From Panulirus ornatus (Eukaryota > Arthropoda > Malacostraca > Decapoda > Palinuridae), in contig NC_092225.1 of NCBI RefSeq assembly GCF_036320965.1, forward strand, positions 7,269,002 through 7,333,001: 64,000 nucleotides of DNA, read 5' to 3'. How positions within the stretch are numbered: position 1 is the stretch's first letter; each line of letters starts with the position of its first letter. Both the position numbers and the translations under genes were made by a program. The notes beneath the pieces were generated by a model that did no database searches, had not been told where the DNA came from, and worked only from the letters and a program-made list of their open reading frames with translations. Shown one piece after another: positions 10,681 through 23,320 of this stretch.

Positions 10681-13011
10681 TTTCCTTCACAACTCTACAG
10701 GAACACATGTTCGTCTACACCTGGTGCCCTTTCCTGTTCACCTGCGTCTCCGCTCCTCAATACATGGATTATCACCCCTCCCTATGACCTGCTTGTCAAC
10801 ATTTCAACACCTGGTTGTTGCGCACAACCTTCCTCAGTAACTCTACACTCGCTTGTTAATAATTATATTTCACGTTAACATCCGTTTCTTGGCACCTATG
10901 ATTAGTGTCACTCTTCTCGTTATTCATTAGTTTTCTCCTAAAATGGACACCAGTTTAGGTCAATTTATACTTACTTTTTGTCTCCATTACCTCTTCCATT
11001 ATGCATTAGCCTTGCGTTAATACAGTGTGATACATAGACGAACAGAACCAGTCACGTAAATTATCAGCCTTTTAAGTTTGCTTCCCTACTGTTTTCAGTC
11101 GATCCCATGTTAAAATGGACGACCCAGGCAAGCAGCGAGTCATTTGCCTGCCAGTATCTCTGTCACTAGATATCACTGGATATTTGACGACACTGACGAC
11201 CCTACTCACCTCACTATCATTTGCCGACTGATATACATGAAGGGTCGTCTCGAATAGGACATGACTCAGGACTGGAATGGATGCAGCAGTATGACAACTA
11301 ATGATGAACATTCCTCCCTCACTCTGCCGCGTGCTGCCTACTATGACTCTGACAAACAGCTCAGCCGAACGCTCAGTCGAAGACTCATAGTGAACCATGA
11401 TACAAATCGTCATAGGGAATGGGTCATGGCCCCCGTTTCAGGCAGATAACGGGGTAATCTACCAAGAAAAAACAACAATAGAAGAAACAAAAGCTGAATA
11501 ACATTCTTAAGAACTGAAGTAATACATAGGCTACAGCAGCTGGTGGAAGGTTATGAGTGTCTCGCCACTCAAAACTTTCACATGGCGACCAAACCTTTAC
11601 AGCAGAGGTTCAATGAGGGGTCAGGTAAGAAGTGAAGCGTCACGTAAGTTCGCTTCGGATCAAGTGTCGAGTACAGTGAACCATCGGGTAAGTCCGTCAC
11701 CAGAGCAGTAAGTGAATTGTCTGACGTGAACCGTTTGAGAGCACTGTGTATGCGTCATCTACCTCTGGAAAGGCGGGAAACATGAGTAGAAAGAACATAG
11801 AACAAAATCCCTTTGTTCTGTTTCCAATTCAAGTTGCTTCACTGCCAAAGCAAGTCATCATTCGAGCCCAGTGATTCACTTCTTAAAGTTTGTTTAATTT
11901 TTGGCGGTTGAGTCAGCATGATTTAATAGGACGAGAGAGACTCGTATATATATATAATCTTGCTGTGAGGCCTTCACTGATACCATCAGAGTATCGTTGT
12001 GTCTGCTTATATTTAAGGAAGTATTACCTCTTAAATGAATCAAATGATCATATATAAGAACTGGGATTTTAGAAGAGAGAGAAAAAACAAATCAAAATTG
12101 GTATGGAACACAAGAACGATATAATGAGGCATCGGGTGTGTTCATGAACCTTGCTTCATTTGATCTGGATCTTCGGAGTAAACTCACAGCTGCGGTGAAT
12201 GTTGCCGACGTACCAACATGATGCAGCATGACGCCCGCTGATTCCAGCTGTCATATTTTCGGACAATTTCAGTCCCTTGTGCACGAAGGCATGACCTTGA
12301 AGCACCAAGGAACGTGAGCGTGAAGGTATGACCCATGAGTATAATCTCCTGACCTTTGACCTGACCCTAAAAAATACCCGAGTTGTACTGCCGTGTTCGA
12401 AGGGTGAACATCTGTGCTTAAGGGTTGTACCAGAATAAAGAAGAACAGGGAAGCAAATGCACAAAACCTAAAACGATAATTCATAAAAAGGTCACGAAAT
12501 TCATCACTGTAAAGGGGCCCCTGATATTTACACTGTACTACGGAATTCAAAGCACCTCATGATATTAGCTTGTTTCTGTACAGAGTCCTACATGCCTGTT
12601 CGGCCTAAAAGGGAAATATTTTTCTGCTGTAGATAAGAGATAATGCCTCCCATGACCTTGTATCATGTATGCAATTTGACAATAAAGACATCTTACCTAT
12701 ACGTAAACAATATCTGACACGTCTACGATCCTGGGAATAAGCCGAGTGATTATCAGTCGTCCTCAATAGTTTTGATCTTTAACACAGCCAAAATTTGGCC
12801 CTTTTTCATTTCGACAGTTTCGCCAGGCCTTAAAAAATATCCATACTCCCAAAATTTGGCTCTGAAAAATGAAAGCGTATAAGAGTGTCCTCAATGGGTG
12901 TGCTTCCCTCGTCTTGTAGGTTCACAGAATCCAGCCTATCATCTGGCCTGAGGCGGTAGCTAATGCTATCGTTGAGCTCGATGGAGTTAAGGTAATCATT
13001 CATACTATACT
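10681..13011. other. No gene recognised
   Basis: A few decayed units like the 30-bp minisatellite (CCTGCTTGTCAACA, CTCGCTTGTTAATA) occur at 10785-10865. Frames of 113 codons (11072-11413, minus) and 102 codons (12156-12464, minus) have no recognisable motif or codon pattern. Nothing else is seen. Confidence 0.45.
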
Positions 13012-13290
13012 TCTCTTCCCTGACGCAAAACATTACACTAATATAGTACATATCTCCTCCCTGATATAATACACTGATATAATTCTTTCTATTCCAAGAT
13101 ACAAGATGTTACGCTAATATAGTAAATTTTCTTCCCTCATACAAGATATTACACTGATATAATAAATTTCTCTTCCCTGATACGAGGTATTACACTGACA
13201 TAATACATTTCTCTTCCAAAATAAAAGATATTACACTAATATAGTAAATGTTCTCCCTGATACAAGGTATTACACATAAAATACATTCCC
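13012..13290 (+). repeat. Minisatellite, about 41-bp unit x 7
   Basis: Seven diverged copies of a unit with CTTCCCTGATACAAG, TATTACACTGATATAATA and AATTTCT blocks, starting near 13014, 13054, 13091, 13131, 13172, 13213 and 13253. Confidence 0.8.
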
Positions 13291-14075
13291 TAATACAATG
13301 ACGTTTGCGTTCAGTACTACTAGTTTTTTATTGTTCCAGTTCCGCCTATACCGAAGTAGAGCTGACATACTTCAAAATATAGGTATTTTTCAGTGGTATA
13401 TAGAAAGACTTGATCTATGTCCGATTTCCGTGCGTCATTGTTTTCCACAGAGGCAATCGAAGCTGTGGTTTTCGTGTTTGCGCATTTTGTGTAAGTTCCT
13501 GAGATTTCCTCGTTACTCACTTTTTAACGTTTCTTTCTGATTTTGCCGTTCTCCTTCCTCCGGCCACACGCTGAGCTGGTTCCAACTTCCGCCGCTTGGG
13601 AGGGACACAGCGGCACCACTGGCCTGGCCTCTCCCGCCCGCCAGCTGTCCACCAAACCTTTCTCCAAGTCTCAGAGTTTTCTCTTTAGCTCGCAAGATTT
13701 ATGCTCTTCCATGACAGTTAGTTTTGCACGGAGGTAACGATATTTTGAGGAGCCAATGGGAGCTTGGGCCAGTAGCTAACGGTAACTTGGCAAGGAGGTT
13801 AGCGTTACTCAGACTGAACCCGACCCACACGGAGGTAACACACTGGCTTTCCTCCAGTCTGCTGTAGCCCCACCACGGATGGAGGCCTACCTGCTCATCA
13901 CTGGTGAAACGGCCAAGTATACTATATACACACTTGTTTAGCTACAGTGAGCATTATATGTCGATAATCTGGCCTATGCCAAGATATAACTCTGGGTCTT
14001 CGATCATAATACTATTCTCGTTATGGATATGTATATAAGGCTCCGGGTTTTCATTGGAATACTGTGTAGCCTTGC

Positions 14076-14081
<6 letters not shown>
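13291..14081. other. No gene recognised
   Basis: Contains a GC-richer pocket at about 13550-13690 and repeated GAGGTAAC motifs at 13730-13840. There is no supported exon. Confidence 0.4.

Positions 14082-14146
<65 letters not shown>
14082..14146. repeat. (TC)n microsatellite
   Basis: Uninterrupted TC array of about 32 units; reads through as SLSLSL on the plus strand and EREREREN-like frames on the other strand. Confidence 0.97.
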
Positions 14147-14150
<4 letters not shown>

Positions 14151-14339
14151 ATGGAATCGTTTTCTCATGTAGAACCAGACCTTGCAGTATTTTCTTGAGT
14201 GTCTCTTTCTACCGTGGCTGCGCTGCATCTGGGAACAACATAGTGTTATGCTTATTGGCTAATATAGTACGAAGCGTCAATGGCATTTCTTTTTCAAGGT
14301 TAGTAAAGTTTCCAGGGAGGTATTAGCAACACCTTGGCC

Positions 14340-15200
14340 AGGGAGCCGAGATAACATCACGAAACCTAAACATAACTTGTAGAACATGATAACAATAAGT
14401 CGGAGAGGAGGCAAAGATAACATTTGAAGGAACTTACGATAACCTCGGAGGTAAACTAAAAATAATTTGCAAGGAAACTGACGATAACTTTACGAGCATC
14501 TAATAATAACTTCGTAAAAATAATGATAACCTGGATTACAAGCTGAAGATCACTTTGCAAAGAACTCATCCCTACACAGTAGAGATGATATGATAACTTG
14601 GATAATCTGGTTAATATATCACTCCTCAATTATCCAAGAAAATGGTTGCCATGAAGGTGGTTTAGCTACGACCCGGTAACCGGAATCATGATAGCTGAGC
14701 ACACGGTTAATCGGAGATACTACATAACTTTACCACCCCGGTAATCTGTAATCTTGAGCTCGAACGAGCTGTTTAAACGCTAGTCTTGTTATCTAACTCT
14801 CGGATAACTGGGATCATTACCATTCGCCACTTGGTGAACTCGGACCTTGACCATGTAGGCTGACTGAAATCTCTATATACCAACACCCGGTTAATTTCAA
14901 AACATAAACTCTCAGGACTCGATTATCCACAACAGGGAAAGTTATGTTTTCAAGACACGGTTAACAAGCATCTTTATCATCCAGGATGTTGTTCATGGCA
15001 AATCTCAATCAGAAACATGGTTAAATGACAATTTGATAAATCAAATCCCTTTAACTTAGATCTAGAGACAAAGATAATCAAAACTTCTGATTATCCCAGG
15101 CCGTAATCTACGAGAGCAGTCAAACCCGTACAGCTGGTTAATCTAATGAAAATCTATAAGACATCGGATCCCTCTCATACTGAGAATATCCCTCGTATGG
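14340..15200 (+). repeat. Very degenerate tandem region (GATAAC / GGTTAA motifs)
   Basis: GATAAC(T/C)T recurs at irregular 25-40 bp spacing in 14350-14620, and CACGGTTAA or CGGTTAAT recurs in 14680-15140. This looks like an ancient, largely decayed minisatellite. No gene is seen. Confidence 0.45.
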
Positions 15201-15264
15201 ATCTGGTTCACTGGAGTTTTAGCTGATCTTGTCCTAAACACAGGTTCGGAATGCCTTTGATTCT

Positions 15265-15640
15265 TAGGGTCTTAAGGGTAGCACTAGGATGATCCCCTGG
15301 GCCTCAAGGGTACCACAGGGGTAATTTGTACGGTGCGGTAATTGGGGTAACACAGGAGGGATTTGTAGGGTCTTAAGAAGTGAATTTTAGGATCTTCGGG
15401 GTATAAAACGGGGGATACTTTATATTTTTTGAGGTACTAAAGGAGTGATAATCATATTCTTTTTGGTACTAAAGGGGTGATTTTCTTTTTTTTAGGGAAG
15501 TAAAGGTACCGCAAGGGTGATTTTTTTTTATAAAGTTAAGGGAAACAAAAGAGGGATTTTTATATTACTAGGGGTACAACAAGAGGAGGGATTTTCATTA
15601 TATTAGGGGTACCATAGGGGGTAATTTATAGGGCCGTGGG
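15265..15640 (+). repeat. Degenerate minisatellite, about 40-45 bp
   Basis: Irregular copies around GGGGTACCACAGGGGTAATTT and GGTACTAAAGGGGTGATTTT. G-rich and T-rich blocks alternate. Confidence 0.6.
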
Positions 15641-15659
15641 ATCGACTGAAACTCTTGTT

Positions 15660-16860
15660 CAGTGCGTTGTTCAATGGATTACTTATGTGACGGTAATCCA
15701 GTGTAGGTCGAGTGTGTTCACTTCACTGCTGTATTTCCTGCAGCGCACAAATCCTACTGATAAAATTCTCATGAGTGCGTGTATCACAGTGCTGTATTTA
15801 CCATGGCTGTATTTGCAACAATGCATATCTCTCATAGCTGTATTTCTTATAGCATTTATTCTCCACAGTATGTATTTCCAAATGCTGTATTTCATATTTC
15901 TGTAACTTCAAATGCTGTATTTCTCATTTCTGTATTTTCCAATGTACTGTATTCCCTGAAAGTGTGCCTCCGTTTACTGTAATTTCCAGTTCGCGTATAT
16001 CCTACAGCTGCCTTTCCAATATGACATATCTTATACTGCTATATTTTGCAGAAGTATATTTCCTACGGTTCGTTTTACCCAAATGTTATACTTCTGACAG
16101 AGGGTATTTCCTAATGCTGTATCCCCGAGAGTGTGTATTTCCTAATGCTGTATCCCCGAGAGTGTGTATTTCCTAATGCTGTATCCCCGAGAGTGTGTAT
16201 TGCCTAATGCTGTATCCCCGAGAGTGTGTATTGCCTAATGCTGTATTTCCGAAGGTGTGTCGTTTCCAGTGCTATATTGCCCACAGTACGTATTCTGTGT
16301 TTTATTTACCACTGTATTTCTAGTGATGCATTTGCCATATGTCATAGGTGTTATTACTACATTGCTCTATGTCCCATAGTACTTACCACAGTGAAATACT
16401 TCCCACAAGCTGATATTTTCCACAGTGCAATCTTTCTCGCGAGGACACTTTTATCAGTATGATATTCCTCGCAAGGTACTTTCCACAATACAGAATTTCA
16501 CATTTAATATTTCCTACAGAAGAATATTTTCATTTTCCCTCTGGGCAGTATTTCCTTTGAATATTTCCCATTTCATATTTCCCACAGTGCATTATTTTCC
16601 TTTACATATTTCCCACAACGTATTATTACGAGTCCATATTTCCCAAGGTACAGTTTTTCCTCTTCTAACAATGTAGTATTTCCTATTCTACATTCCTCAA
16701 AGTGCAGTATTTCTGATTGTGTATTTCCCACAGCGAAGTATTTCCGATTCATATCTTCCTCAGGAGAGTATTTTTGATTGTATTTTCCACAGTACAGTAT
16801 TTCTGACTGTATGATATTTCTAACAAAACGGTATTACTGACTGTATTATATTTCCCACAC
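15660..16860 (+). repeat. Degenerate minisatellite with exact 31-bp core
   Basis: GTATTTCC followed by a short variable stretch and ACAGTG/AATGCT recurs throughout. At 16103-16260 there are about five near-exact copies of a 31-bp unit containing CCTAATGCTGTATCCCCGAG. Flanking copies are decayed. Confidence 0.8.
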
Positions 16861-18049
16861 TGTTGATGAACAGGAGGCTTGATCACTTAGGAAAGTGGTA
16901 CTATATCTCCACGACACCATCATTTTATCTAACCATTATCCCACTTCCCTTATTTCCAACTACCTCTTAAAACCAATACCTTAAGAGTATCTCCCTGGAT
17001 GACATTATATCCCGCAACCAAATTATTATTGACCCTCACTCTGTCCTGCACCTCGCTCGTGTGAGGGTTTGATAGTTCCCGCCATCATCTTATTCCCAGA
17101 TGGTGTTTGATTCCATCCACTGCTCACAGATGTCACTAGCGGTCTACCATCACAGCTTGAAAAAAATTATATCACGCACCTCAATCACCCGCAGATCATC
17201 AATGGGGCTGTGTAATCCCATATTATACCCTTACCAGTATATATATCCCTACTACCACCCAAGCTGAACATTATCCCCTTTTCGACCATTACTCTCCCTC
17301 CCTTGAACCAATGCTACTCACCTAAGGGGCGGCTTGAGGCAGGAGCGAGGGGCAGCTGTAGACATGTCCCCTTACATCTTCCACCTGCACGAACAAAAGA
17401 AAGACACGTGAATAACACAGAAACATTTCTAACAATGTTAAGAAGCAGACACATTCCAACAATTAACACTAACAAAAACAAACACCACATTCAGGCAAAT
17501 GTAACGGCACGTCTGGCAGAGACCTAAATTCCAACATTGACAAGAGAAATTAACAAATGTCACGGAAATACCTCCAAATGTCCAAAAACAAGTGAACCTC
17601 CTGTGTGTTGTACATACCATACATTTTCGAAGTTAGTGTCAGGGTTTATAACCGATCTCAGACAATATCCAACGGAGCTCCTTGGTTTTCGACCTGGTCA
17701 GACATGACAGTCACGTAACATTCGTGGGTTTATTTCCTGTATATCTCTATTGGTATATCTTGTTGTTATGACATCAGAGACACATTCCAACAAGGTTGTC
17801 GAGTCTCTTCCTCACGCGAACTGAGTGAATGACGATACATCGGCAGACATTCACAGTTACTTTAATCACTTTATTTAGCAGCCTCAACACATGCTGTGAC
17901 ATTTCTGGCACCCCAAAGAAACTTGTGTACAAAAGTATACAAATGTGGGTTTATACTGTATGAGGCACGTCGAAGAGATGGGGTAAAAACCCCTTGTTTT
18001 CAAAACAGAGATACGAGCACGGTACAAAATGAGACGGTACCCTTACACA

Positions 18050-18051
<2 letters not shown>
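16861..18051. other. No gene recognised
   Basis: Mixed-composition sequence without a frame over 75 codons. A 34-bp stretch with splice-like borders on the minus strand at about 17320-17361 was considered and not accepted. Confidence 0.4.

Positions 18052-18118
<67 letters not shown>
18052..18118. repeat. (TA)n microsatellite
   Basis: TA array next to the 3' tail of RTE copy R3; with 19567-19630 it brackets that insertion. Confidence 0.95.
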
Positions 18119-18124
<6 letters not shown>

Positions 18125-19557
18125 TTTATTTTACTTTGTCCGCTGTCTCCCGCGTTTGCGAGGTAGCGCAAGGAAACAGACGAAAGAAATGGCCCAACCC
18201 CCCCCCCCCATACACATGTATATACATACGTCCACACACGCAAATATACATACCTACACAGCTTTCCATGGTTTACCCCAGACGCTTCACATGCCTTGAT
18301 TCAATCCACTGACAGCACGTCAACCCCGGTATACCACATCGCTCCAAATCACTCTATTCCTTGCCCTCCTTTCACCCTCCTGCATGTTCAGGCCCCGATC
18401 ACACAAAATCTTTTTCACTCCATCTTTCCACCTCCAATTTGGTCTCCCTCTTCTCCTCGTTCCCTCCACCTCCGACACATATATCCTCTTGGTCAATCTT
18501 TCCTCACTCATTCTCTCCATGTGCCCAAACCACTTCAAAACACCCTCCTCTGCTCTCTCAACCACGCTATTTTTATTTCCACACATCTCTCTTACCCTTA
18601 CATTACTCACTCGATCAAACCACCTCACACCACACATTGTCCTCAAACATCTCATTTCCAGCACATCCATCCTCCTGCGCACAACTCTATCCATAGCCCA
18701 CGCCTCGCAACCATACAACATTGTTGGAACCACTATTCCTTCAAACATACCCATTTTTGCTTTCCGAGATAATGTTCTCGACTTCCACACATTCTTCAAG
18801 GCCCCCAGAATTTTCGCCCCCTCCCCCACCCTATGATCCACTTCCGCTTCCATGGTTCCATCCACTGCCAGATCCACTCCCAGATATCTAAAACACTTCA
18901 CTTCCTCCAGTTTTTCTCCATTCAAACTCACCTCCCAATTGACTTGACCCTCAACCCTACTGTACCTAATAACCTTGCTCTTATTCACATTTACTCTTAA
19001 CTTTCTTCTTCCACACACTTTACCGAACTCAGTCACCAGCTTCTGCAGTTTCTCACATGAATCAGCCACCAGCGCTGTATCATCAGCGAACAGCAACTAA
19101 CTCACTTCCCAAGCTCTCTCATCCCCAACAGACTTCATACTTGCCCCTCTTTCCAAAACTCTTGCATTTACCTCCCTAACAACCCCATCCATAAACAAAT
19201 TAAACAACCATGGAGACATCACACACCCCTGCCGCAAACCTACATTCACTGAGAACCAATCACTTTCCTCTCCTCCTATACGTACACATGCCTTACATCC
19301 TCGATAAAAACTTTTCACTGCTTCTAACAACTTACATGGGAGGGTATTGATTGAGAGGGTGAAGGCATGTACAGAGCATAAGATTGGGGAAGAGCAGTGT
19401 GGTTTCAGAAGTGGTAGAGGATGTGTGGATCAGGTGTTTGCTTTGAAGAATGTATGTGAGAAATACTTAGAAAAGCAAATGGATTTGTATGTAGCATTTA
19501 TGGATCTGGAGAAGGCATATGATAGAGTTGATAGAGATGCTCTGTGGAAGGTATTAA

Positions 19558-19566
<9 letters not shown>
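18119..19566 (-). mobile_element. RTE-like retrotransposon R3, 5'-inverted
   Basis: Short-subfamily copy. 3' UTR 18119-18319; RT and C-terminal part 18320-19333 on the minus strand; then 19335-19566 in the opposite orientation encoding GRVLIERVKACTEH through WKVLRIY, which belongs just upstream of the KLLEAVKSF residues where the minus part begins. About 10-15 bp (GVGG) are missing at the switch. (TA)n lies on both sides. A Gln-to-stop change sits two residues before the FADD motif (near 19097), so the RT is dead. Confidence 0.88.

Positions 19567-19630
<64 letters not shown>
19567..19630. repeat. (TA)n microsatellite
   Basis: Shared border between the inverted 5' end of R3 and the tail of R4. 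Confidence 0.95.
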
Positions 19631-19648
<18 letters not shown>

Positions 19649-21426
19649 TTTTATACTTTGTCGCTGTTTCCCGCGTTTGCGAGGTAGCGCAAGGAAACAG
19701 ACGAAAGAAATTCCCCAACCCCCCCCATACACATGTACATACACACGTCCACACACACAAATATACATACCTACACAGCTTTCCATGGTTTACCCCGGAC
19801 GCTTCACATGCCTTGATTCAATCCACTGACAGCACGTCAACCCCTGTATACCACATCGCTCCAATTCACTCTATTCCTTGCCCTCCTTTCACCCTCCTGC
19901 ATGTTCAGGCCCCGATCACACAAAATCTTTTTCACTCCATCTTTCCACCTCCAATTTGGTCTCCCTCTTCTCCTCGTTCCCTCCACCTCCGACACATATA
20001 TCCTCTTGGTCAATCTTTCCTCACTCATTCTCTCCATGTTCCCAAACCATTTTAAAACACCCTCTTCTGCTCTCTCAACCACGCTCTTTTTATTTCCACA
20101 CATCTCTCTTACCCTTACGTTACTTACTCGATCAAACCACCTCACACCACACATTGTCCTCAAACATCTCATTTCCAGCACATCCATCCTCCTGCGCACA
20201 ACTCTATCCATAGCCCACGCCTCGCAACCATACAACATTGTTGGAACTACTATTCCTTCAAACATACCCATTTTTGCTTTCCGGGATAATGTTCTCGACT
20301 TCCACACATTTTTCAAGGCTCCCAAAATTTTCGCCCCCTCCCCCACCCTATGATCCACTTCCGCTTCCATGGTTCCATCCGCTGACAGATCCACTCCCAG
20401 ATATCTAAAACACTTCACTTCCTCCAGTTTTTCACCATTCAAACTCACCTCCCAATTGACTTGACCCTCAACCCTACTGTACCTAATAACCTTGCTCTTA
20501 TTCACATTTACTCTTAACTTTCTTCTTCCACACACTTTACCAAACTCCGTCACCAGCTTCTGCAGTTTCTCACATGAATCCGCCACCAGCGCTGTATCAT
20601 CAGCGAACAACAACTGACTCACTTCCCAAGCTCTCTCATCCCCAACAGACTTCATACTTGCCCCTCTTTCCAAGACTCTTGCATTTACCTCCCTAACAAC
20701 CCCATCCATAAACAAATTAAACAACCATGGAGACATCACACACCCCTGCCGCAAACCTACATTCACTGAGAACCAATCACTTTCCTCTCTTCCTACACGT
20801 ACACATGCCTTACATCCTCGATAAAAACTTTTCACTGCTTCTAACAACTTGCCTCCCACACCATATATTCTTAATACCTTCCACAGAGCATCTCTATCAA
20901 CTCTATCATATGCCTTCTCCAGATCCATAAATGCTACATACAAATCCATTTGCTTTTCTAAGTATTTCTCACATACATTCTTCAAAGCAAACACCTGATC
21001 CACACATCCTCTACCACTTCTGAAACCACACTGCTCTTCCCCAATCTGATGCTCTGTACATGCCTTCACCCTTTCAATCAATACCCTCCCATATAATTTA
21101 CCAGGAATACTCAACAAACTTATACGTCTGTAATTTGAGCACTCACTCTTATCCCCTTTGCCTTTGTACAATGGCACTATGCACGCATTCCGCCAATCCT
21201 CAGGCACCTCACCATGAGTCATACATACATTAAATAACCTTACCAACCAGTCAACAATACAGTCACCCCCTTTCTTAATAAATTCCACTGCAATACCATC
21301 CAAACCTGTTGCCTTGCCGGCTTTCATCTTCCGCAAAGCTTTTACTACCTCTTCTCTGTTTACCAAATCATTTTCCCTAACCCTCTCACTTTGCACACCA
21401 CCTCGACCCAAACACCCTATATCTGC
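19631..21426 (-). mobile_element. RTE-like retrotransposon R4, 5'-truncated
   Basis: T-run 19631-19652 (A-tail), short-type 3' UTR to 19836, then RT. The 5' truncation at 21426 falls in the linker (ADIGCLGRGG) directly against (TA)n. Its sequence is extremely close to R1. Confidence 0.9.
19837..21426 (-). CDS. RT domain of RTE-like element (R4), open, 5'-truncated
   Basis: About 530 codons without a stop. All RT motifs seen in R1 are kept: AGxxLDGI-type (here KATGLDGI), [27 protein letters not shown] and [12 protein letters not shown], then the C-terminal [11 protein letters not shown] block. The frame runs on upstream through (TA)n and the next element's 3' UTR to 21561; that N-terminal extension is artificial. 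No start codon of its own survives. Near-identity to R1 suggests recent activity of the short subfamily. Confidence 0.85.
   Translation of the reverse strand, partial: ADIGCLGRGGVQSERVRENDLVNREEVVKALRKMKAGKATGLDGIAVEFIKKGGDCIVDWLVRLFNVCMTHGEVPEDWRNACIVPLYKGKGDKSECSNYRRISLLSIPGKLYGRVLIERVKACTEHQIGEEQCGFRSGRGCVDQVFALKNVCEKYLEKQMDLYVAFMDLEKAYDRVDRDALWKVLRIYGVGGKLLEAVKSFYRGCKACVRVGREESDWFSVNVGLRQGCVMSPWLFNLFMDGVVREVNARVLERGASMKSVGDERAWEVSQLLFADDTALVADSCEKLQKLVTEFGKVCGRRKLRVNVNKSKVIRYSRVEGQVNWEVSLNGEKLEEVKCFRYLGVDLSADGTMEAEVDHRVGEGAKILGALKNVWKSRTLSRKAKMGMFEGIVVPTMLYGCEAWAMDRVVRRRMDVLEMRCLRTMCGVRWFDRVSNVRVREMCGNKKSVVERAEEGVLKWFGNMERMSEERLTKRIYVSEVEGTRRRGRPNWRWKDGVKKILCDRGLNMQEGERRARNRVNWSDVVYRG

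Positions 21427-21458
<32 letters not shown>
21427..21458. repeat. (TA)n microsatellite
   Basis: Short array between R4 and R5. Confidence 0.9.
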
Positions 21459-21459
<1 letters not shown>

Positions 21460-22939
21460 TTTTTTTTTCCGCTGTCTCCCGCGTTTGCGAGGTAGCGCAA
21501 GGAAACAGACGAAAGAAATGGCCCAACCCACCCCCATACACATATATATACATACGTCCACACACGCAAATATACATACCTACACAGCTTTCCATGGTTT
21601 ACCCCAGACGCTTCACATGCCCTGATTCAATCCACTGACAGCACGTCAACCCCGGTATACCACATCGATCCAATTCACTCTATTCCTTGCCCTCCTTTCA
21701 CCCTCCTGCATGTTCAGGCCCCGATCACACAAAATCTTTTTCACTCCATCTTTCCACCTCCAATTTGGTCTCCCACTTCTCCTCGTTCCCTCCACCTCAG
21801 ACACATATATCCTCTTGGTCAATCTTTCCTCACTCATTCTCTCCATGTGCCCAAACCATTTCAAAACACCCTCTTCTGCTCTCTCAACCACGCTCTTTTT
21901 ATTTCCACACATCTCTCTTACCCTTACATTACTTACTCGATCAAACCACCTCACACCACACATTGTCCTCAAACATCTCATTTCCAGCACATCCATCCTC
22001 CTGCGCACAACTCTATCCATAGCCCACGCCTCGCAACCATACAACATTGTGGGAACCACTATTCCTTCAAACATACCCATTTTTGCTTTCCGAGATAATA
22101 TTCTCGACTTCCACACATTCTTCAAGGCTCCCAGGATCTTCGCCCCCTTCCCCACCCTATGATTCACTTCCGCTTCCATGGTTCCATCCGCTGCCAGAAC
22201 CACTCCCAGATATCTAAAACACTTTACTTCCTCCAGTTTTTCTCCATTCAAACTTACCTCCCAATTGACTTGACCCTCAACACTACTGTACCTAATAACC
22301 TTGCTCTTATTCACATTTACTCTTAACTTTCTTCTTTCATACACTTTGCCAAACTCAGTCACCAGCTTCTGCAGTTTCTCACATGAATCAGCCACCAGCG
22401 CTGTATCATCAGCGAAAAACAACTGACTCACTTCCCAAGCTCTCTCATCCACAACAGACTTCATACTTGCCCCTCTTTCCAAAACGCTTGCATTCACCTC
22501 CCTAACAACCACATTCATAAACAAATTAAACAACCATGGAGACATCACACACCCCTGCCGCAAACCTACATTCACTGAGAACTAATCACTTTCCTCTCTT
22601 CCTACACGTACACATGCCTTACATCCTCGATAAAAACTTTTCACTGCTTCTAACAACTTGCCTCCCACACAATATATTCTTAATACCTTCCACAGACCAT
22701 CTCTATCAACTCTATCATATGCCTTCTCCAGATCCACAAATGCTACATACAAATCCATTTGCTTTTCTAAGTATTTCTCACATACATTCTTCAAAGCAAA
22801 CACCTGATCCACACATCTTCTACCACTTCTGAAACCACACTGCTCTTCCACAATCTGATGCTCTGTACATGCCTTCACCCTCTCAATCAATACCCTCCCA
22901 TATAATTTACCAGGAATACTCAACAAACTTATACCTCTG
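21459..22939 (-). mobile_element. RTE-like retrotransposon R5 (left half of head-to-head pair)
   Basis: T-tail at 21459-21468, short-type 3' UTR to 21645, RT to 22939. A Trp-to-stop change splits the frame near 22580 (FSVNV region). The FADD motif is changed to FFADD. The 5' end is not at a microsatellite but abuts an oppositely oriented RTE 3' end at 22940. Confidence 0.88.
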
Positions 22940-23252
22940 TAAGGTGGAAAGATGGAGTGAAAAAGATTTTGTGTGATCGGGGCCTGAACATGCAGGAGGG
23001 TGAAAGGAGGGCAAGGAATAGAGTGAATTGGAGCGATGTGGTATACCGGGGCTGACGTGCTGTCAGTGGATTGAATCAAGGCATGTGAAGCGTCTGGGGT
23101 AAACCATGGAAAGCTGTGTAGGTATGTATATTTGCGTGTGTGGACGTATGTATATACATGTGTATGGGGGGGGGGTTGGGCCATTTCTTTCGTCTGTTTC
23201 CTTGCGCTACCTCGCAAACATGGGAGACAGCGACAAAGTATAAAAAAAAAGA

Positions 23253-23255
<3 letters not shown>
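22940..23255 (+). mobile_element. RTE-like 3' end R5b (right half of head-to-head pair)
   Basis: Plus-strand C-terminal codons ([14 protein letters not shown] to VVYRG), short-type 3' UTR with CTCGCAAACATGGGAGACAG, and an A-rich tail ending in (TA)n. It joins R5 directly, so this locus has two 3' ends facing outward. Confidence 0.88.

Positions 23256-23317
<62 letters not shown>
23256..23317. repeat. (TA)n microsatellite
   Basis: Array between R5b and the full-length copy R6. Confidence 0.95.

Positions 23318-23320
<3 letters not shown>

Noticed and set aside
11072..11413. 113-codon minus-strand frame
   Set aside because: Overlaps a plus-strand frame, lacks recognisable motifs and occurs in unique non-conserved-looking sequence.
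17320..17361. Possible 34-bp micro-exon on the minus strand between a TACAG acceptor-like and a GTGAGT donor-like site
   Set aside because: Such sites occur by chance; no flanking exon, no recognised peptide and no expression data.
19837..21561. 574-codon frame taken as one protein
   Set aside because: The first about 45 codons come from the neighbouring element's 3' UTR and a TA array; only the part from 21426 downward is RT.
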